A stretch of 64,000 nucleotides of DNA, taken from Liolophura sinensis (lineage: Eukaryota > Mollusca > Polyplacophora > Chitonida > Chitonidae). Shown one piece after another: positions 59,101-64,000 of this stretch (its first letter is position 1; every line of letters starts with the position of its first letter). The notes under the pieces are model-generated. The model searched no databases, was not told the origin of the DNA, and saw only the letters and a program-made list of their open reading frames with translations. A program made the translations under genes and the position numbers. The stretch is taken from positions 20,733,295-20,797,294 of the forward strand of contig NC_088298.1 of NCBI RefSeq assembly GCF_032854445.1. The letters run 5' to 3'.

Positions 59101-60075
59101 ATGTGTAATTGACAGCTGGATCTGGAGGTTTCTTGAAGGTATCTGTCATGGTTTTCTTGGTGACTAGGTTCTCTGGCTGTGATATGTGTAATTGACAGCT
59201 AGATCTGGACGTTTCTTGAAGGTATCCCTTATGGTTTTCTTGGTGACTAGGTTCTCTGGCTGTGATAGGTGTAATTGACAGCTAGATCTGGAGGTTTCTT
59301 GAAGGTATCTTTCATGGTTTCCTTGGTGACTAGATTCTCTGGCTGTAATGCATGTAATTGGTAGCTAGATCTGGAGGTTTCTTGAAGCTATCTCTCGTGG
59401 TTTCCTTGGTGACTAGGTTCTCTTGCTGTAATGCATGTAATTGGTAGCTAGATCTGGAGGTTTCTTGAAGGTATCTGTCATGGTTTTCTTGGTGACTAGG
59501 TTCTCTGGCTGTAATGCATGTAATTGGTAGCTAGATCTGGAGGTTTCTTGAAGCTATCTCTCGTGGTTTCCTTGGTGACTAGGTTCTCTGGCTGTAATAT
59601 GTGTAATTGACAGCTAGATCTGGAGGTTTCTTGAAGGTATCTCTTATGGTTTTCTTGGTGACTAGGTTCTCTGGCTGTGATAGGTGTAATTGACAGCTAG
59701 ATCTGGAGGTTTCTTGAAGCTATCTCTTATGGTTTCCTTGGTGACTAGGTTCTCTGGCTGTAATATGTGAAATTGACAGCTAGATCTGGAGGTTTCTTGA
59801 AGGTATCTCTTATGGTTTTCTTGGTGACTAGGTTCTCTGGCTGTGATAGGTGTAATTGACAGCTAGATCTGGAGGTTTCTTGAAGGTATCTCTTATGGTT
59901 TTCTTGGTGACTAGGTTCTCTGGCTGTAATGCATGTAATTGGTAGCTAGATCTGGAGGTTTCTTGAAGCTATCTCTCATCGTTTCCTTGGTGACTAGGTT
60001 CTCTGGCTGTAGTACATGTAATCAGTAGCTAAAGATCTGAAGGTTTCTTGAGGGTATCTCTGATGGTTTTCTTGA
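56140..60075. repeat. 83-bp tandem repeat, about 47 copies, with higher-order structure
   Basis: The unit starts GAGGTTTCTTGAAGGTATCT and continues CTTATGGTTTTCTTGGTGAC, TAGGTTCTCTGGCTGTAATA, TGTGTAATTGACAGCTAGAT, CTG. Variant units (GCATGTAATTGGTAGC, GACAGCTGGATC, CTGGACGTTT) recur exactly 1494 bp apart, which is 18 units, so a block of at least 57411-58330 is duplicated at 58905-59840. Outer units are more decayed. Confidence 0.97.
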
Positions 60076-60341
60076 TAAGTAGGTCCCCAAGTCCACTAAT
60101 ATTGCTCAGACTCCTGAAATGTTTGACCATAAACCTATGGTATAACAGAAATAAATATCACCCACCCATTAAATAACAGAAATACCATCCATCAGTAAAA
60201 TAAAGGAAGTATAATGCATGAATGAGATGGATGAAAATGGATATTGGAGCATTCAGTCAGTTTAAGGAAATATAGAAACAATCCACCAGTCAAACAAAAG
60301 AAATGAAGATCCTCCTCTGTCAATAAAATTAAGACAAGAAA

Positions 60342-60588
60342 CTTTATTTATTTATTTATTTGATGGGTGTTTTACGCCATACTCAAGAATATTTCACTAG
60401 TACGATAGCTGCCAACATTATGGTGGGAGGAAACCGGGCATAGCCCGGGGGGACCCATGACCATCAGCAGGTTGCTGCAGACCTTCCCACTTACGGCCGG
60501 AGAGGAAGCCAGCATGAACGCATTGGTGAGAGGCTTCCGGGTCATTACGCTGCGCTAGCACACTAACCAACTGAGCCACAGAAGCCGC
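60342..60588 (-). mobile_element. Full-length SINE with 11-bp target duplication
   Basis: It runs from a (TTTA)n tail to the head (reverse of GGCTTCTGTGGCTCAGTTGG). Direct repeats AAGACAAGAAA flank it at 60331-60341 and 60589-60599. Compared with the 34470 copy, a short internal segment (AGCTGGACTTGAACTCACA) is missing. Confidence 0.95.
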
Positions 60589-60599
60589 AAGACAAGAAA

Positions 60600-61480
60600 T
60601 ACAATCAACGCATAAACCAAATAAAAAAGAAGTATCACCCTTCAATCAAATCAAAGTACTACAGTCTGACAATCAAATCAAAAAGGTAATATAATGCATT
60701 AGTGAAAGAAAAAAAATGATAATCCATCGATACACTGAAGAAATAAATATCATCTACCAATGACATGAATGAAAAGAAATATCGCCAGGCCGTTGGAGCA
60801 TGTATCAGTGACTGTGTCATCCAGTCTGTACTTCTTGGGCATACGCCCATTTGGTTCAATGACCCCTGTTCCTGATTGTGACATGGTTAGGTAGGGAAGG
60901 CTACGAAGTTTCAGTATTATTGAGGATAGGAAAAATACCCAGCGTTTTGGGAAGGAACCTCTGTTAGAAGTTGTATTATCAACATACATCATCTGTGGCT
61001 CTAAATCATTAGGCCAAGGTTTTCAAAAAGGGCAAGTAGCAGGCTGCAGACAGCTGTCTACTGCCATCCCACTAGCTGCCTACTTTGAATATTCTTGTTT
61101 AAATCATTAGTAGTTGTGGCATAATTACTTTCAATCCAACCGCTTACTTTTGAACTCTGACCTCCTTCTCTAATTCTAAATGAAAACCCTGTTGGCTAGT
61201 CAGATCATGTATTTAATATAGTAGTCATACATTGCATTAATTACATCTGCATCTATGCATATGATTTTGTGGTCAGTCTTTATTATATGTACGGATAGTC
61301 AGTGCGCAGCAGATACGTTATGCATTGATTAGGTATATGATTTAGTATATGGTGTTCATGGGCGCCAGCATGAACTGTATACAGCTCAGGCAAGTAGTCT
61401 GTATGGTTATGAGATTGTAGAAATTTGTAATACTTAGTATACAGTGTGTAATATTTACATGTGTACATTGTATAATTTTT
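60600..61480. other. Nothing recognised
   Basis: AT-rich sequence; chance frames only. Confidence 0.4.
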
Positions 61481-61489
61481 ACATGTACA

Positions 61490-61890
61490 TGGATACATTG
61501 TGAAATACATACATGTTCAACATGGTATATATTGCATAAGTTGTATGATATGTATATATGTACAAAGATGTGCATGCATACATTGTAAAATATATAATGT
61601 CCAAAATGATAAATATTGCTTACATTGCATGATATGTATATATGTACAAAGATGTGCATGCATACATTGTAAAATACATAATGTTCAAAATGATATATAT
61701 TGCATACATTGTATGATATGTATATATGTACAAAGATGTGCATGCATACATTGTAAAATACATAATGTTCAAAATGATATATATTGCATACATTGTATGA
61801 TATGTATATATGTACAAAGATGTGCATGCATACATTGTAAAATACATGCATTTTGAAAAGGATATATATTGTGTACATTGTATGATATAC
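61490..61890. repeat. 84-bp tandem repeat, about 4.5 copies
   Basis: TGTATATATGTACAAAGATG recurs at 61551, 61635, 61719 and 61803. A period of 84 keeps frames open on both strands. Dense in CATGCATAC and TGTACA palindromes. Confidence 0.95.
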
Positions 61891-61934
61891 ACATGTACAA
61901 AATCAACATTTTACCAGTGCATGTATACCTCTGA

Positions 61935-62038
61935 CCAATAGGGTTGCTGTGAGTTCAAGTCCAGCTCATGCTGGCTTCCTCTCTGGCCTTAAGTGGAAAG
62001 GTCTGCCAACAACCTGCGGATGGTCATGGGTCACCCCC
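61935..62038 (+). mobile_element. SINE, B-box to middle only
   Basis: GCTGTGAGTTCAAGTCCAGC, TGGCTTCCTCTCTGGCC and GCGGATGGTCATGGGT, then it breaks at a C8 run. Confidence 0.85.
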
Positions 62039-62208
62039 CCAAAAATTCAACCAATTTGGCATATTAGAAGAGCGTGAGATACTCTGCTGTTTTCTGTTTG
62101 TATGTGCTCCCACCTGAGCATGACATTTTAGCCTTCAAAACCAAAAGAACTACCTTTTGAATTGGCATCTGGAGTTATACATAACTGGTAAAAATTGTTG
62201 AGTACCCA

Positions 62209-62871
62209 AAATGACCTGAAATTTCACCTACAGGAGTGCACTTTTAGAGGCAAATAAGTCTCACAAAATACTATATTTGGTGCTGAAACTTACAATTTTC
62301 CAGTAGAATATCATCCCATGTTCCAAGGATACCTCAAAACATTTTTTTAAAATCAGCAAAACTCACAGAATCAGGAAAAATTGGCAAATTAGTCATGGAC
62401 GAAATTTATGGCCATTTAAAGTATTTTGAAATTTTCCTACATACATAGACAAAAATGTATACAATATTGCAAGTACATGTTTGAGCATTGTACAGATTAT
62501 ATACAAGGATGAACATTGTATACAACTTTATGCATGCAGAGAAGAACAAGGATGTATTACATTGTATCCGTTTTATGTACAGAGATAATAACATGTGTGA
62601 CAATACATGGACAAAGATTACATTGTATACATTACATGAGATATAACTGTATACATTATTCAGTGCATACACTAAATTTCGTCCATGACTAACTTGCCCA
62701 TTTTTCCTGATTCTTAGAGCTCTGTTGATTCTAGAAAGGTGTTTTGAGGTTTGTTTGGAACGTGGAATGATATTCTACTGGAAAAGTTTCAGCTTCAAAA
62801 TAATATTTTGTGACGTTTATTTGCCTCTAAAAATGCACTTTTGAGAGCGAAATTTTTAGGTCATTTAGGAT
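62209..62871. mobile_element. Foldback family 5, palindromic copy with ~200-bp arms
   Basis: The left arm 62209-62413 and right arm 62664-62871 are inverted copies: TAGTCATGGACGAAATTTA on the left and AAATTTCGTCCATGACTA on the right face each other across a ~250-bp spacer of ATTGTATACA words. No coding capacity. Single arms occur at 34206-34456 and 63768-63960. Confidence 0.8.
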
Positions 62872-63479
62872 ACACAGGTGAGGACAAACATGTATCCAGC
62901 GTTGATGCACATTGCATACATTGTATCATTCGTGGCTGTAAAATTGTACAGTGTTCAGAGAATACTTTTTCTAGTCATAGTTACACAGATATTGAGGGCT
63001 CCAACGTATACATGTATAGTAGGCTGAGTGGTACATTAACACTGGTGTCCCCCCTCTCAGCTGAGGTGGACTGTTCCATTTGGCGAGTCAGCAAAGGATT
63101 GATCGAGGGTTCTTGCACGGATGAAATCTGACAGACACCGTTGTATTGATCGTCCCAGAATGCAGTGCGAGTGAGTGAGCTAGTTGCTGCCGGAGTAACA
63201 ATGCTATCGTTCCTGTGTATACATGCATGTATAGATCAAGGTGCTGGATATTGTATTCGATAGAATTCCCCGCTTTCTGCAAGAGACCCAACTGGCTGTG
63301 ATGCTAACCGACTGCATCACAGCGACGACGAGTGGTGTAGAGCGACGCACATTTTGTTAGTGGAATCGCAGTCTGTCGCTAATAACTGTGGCTACATTGG
63401 TGCACCGATAAGACCTGACCAGCATGACGAACTGTCATGAACATTAAGTCTTAGGGTGTACTATCTCTTTTGTCAACCA

Positions 63480-63750
63480 CACTTAATAAACACTTGATAT
63501 ATAGTGTATCTAAACACTTGGCATATACTGTATCTAAGCACTTTACATATAGTGTATCTAAGCTCTTTACATATACTGTATCTAAACACTTTACATAGAG
63601 TGTATCTAAACACTTGACATATACTGTATCTAAGCATTTTACATATAGTGTATCTAAACACTTGACATACTGTATCTAAACACTTGACATACTGTATCTA
63701 AGCATTTTACAAATAGTGTATCTAAACACTTGACAGATACTGTATTTAAC
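63480..63750. repeat. 24-bp tandem repeat, about 11 copies
   Basis: TGTATCTAAACACTTGACAT plus ATAC, with ATAG and GCACTTTACAT variants. Confidence 0.92.
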
Positions 63751-63767
63751 CTAACATTTTAACCATA

Positions 63768-63960
63768 TTTAGGTTTTGCTCAATTCTAAGGGTTCTGTTG
63801 ATCGTAGACAGATTTTAAGGTTTAAATATAAATATATAGATATTCTACTGGAAAAATTGAGTTTCATCATCAAAAGTAACATTTTAAGACCTTTGTTTGC
63901 CCATAAAAACAGATTTTCTGTTGTAAAAATGTCTTGGTGTTGGGGTAAAGGTCTTAGGTC
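63768..63960 (+). mobile_element. Foldback family 5, diverged single arm
   Basis: GGGTTCTGTTGATCGTAGAC, GATATTCTACTGGAAAAATT and TAACATTTTAAGACCTTTGTT follow the arm order at 62700-62860. The window ends soon after. Confidence 0.6.
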
Positions 63961-64000
63961 TCATGTTAAAGAATGTTAAAAGTATAGAATCTGTGACTAA

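Larger units (their letters stand above)
27468..64000 (+). other. Presumed intron 1 of the GPR158-like gene (runs off the window)
   Basis: The donor at 27468 (gtaagt) has no convincing partner exon downstream. I looked for the family continuation (GVxxVD, then a Cys-rich EGF-like stalk) on the plus strand and did not find it. The interval is filled with SINEs, foldback elements and minisatellites listed separately. Alternatively, part of it may be intergenic if the gene is broken. Confidence 0.5.

Overview
The window is nuclear DNA of an animal, most likely a bivalve or another mollusc. It is AT-rich and intron-rich, with long tandem repeats. It is crowded with two short interspersed element families whose sequences I recall as typical of molluscan genomes: a tRNA-headed SINE ending in AAATAAATAAAT, and an element whose edge reads GAGTGAGTGCTTGGGGTTTAACG-like. 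The species cannot be named from the sequence alone.

Only two protein-coding genes can be supported. On the minus strand, positions 13763 down to 418, nine consecutive exons encode the first 331 residues of GMPPA, the regulatory alpha subunit of the GDP-mannose pyrophosphorylase complex. All eight introns are GT-AG and every phase agrees; the last ~90 residues lie beyond the left edge. On the plus strand, 26497-27467 holds the first coding exon of a GPR158/GPR179-type class C receptor: signal peptide, then an extracellular Cache-type domain ending at a phase-2 donor. This exon shows two apparent frame disruptions that cancel each other. No later exon was recognised, so intron 1 probably runs past position 64000 (more than 36 kb). 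The two genes are divergent and about 12.7 kb apart.

Layout: 1-13763, GMPPA with SINE-filled introns, including a 12-bp array carrying CRE octamers; 13764-26496, intergenic DNA with SINEs, a MITE and 44-, 22- and 69-bp arrays; 26497-27467, receptor exon; 27468-64000, presumed receptor intron dominated by SINEs, foldback elements and minisatellites (120, 34, 58, 130, 35, 83, 84 and 24 bp units). The largest arrays are a 2.8 kb 35-bp array and a 3.9 kb 83-bp array that contains an 18-unit, 1494-bp higher-order duplication.

The two genes have no evident functional link. Nearly all other open frames are accidental, many of them created by tandem repeats. The most rewarding items are the receptor exon's frames, GMPPA exon 5 squeezed between two SINE remnants, the higher-order 83-bp array, several previously unlabelled inverted-repeat elements, and a candidate intronic regulatory block at 44640-45060.
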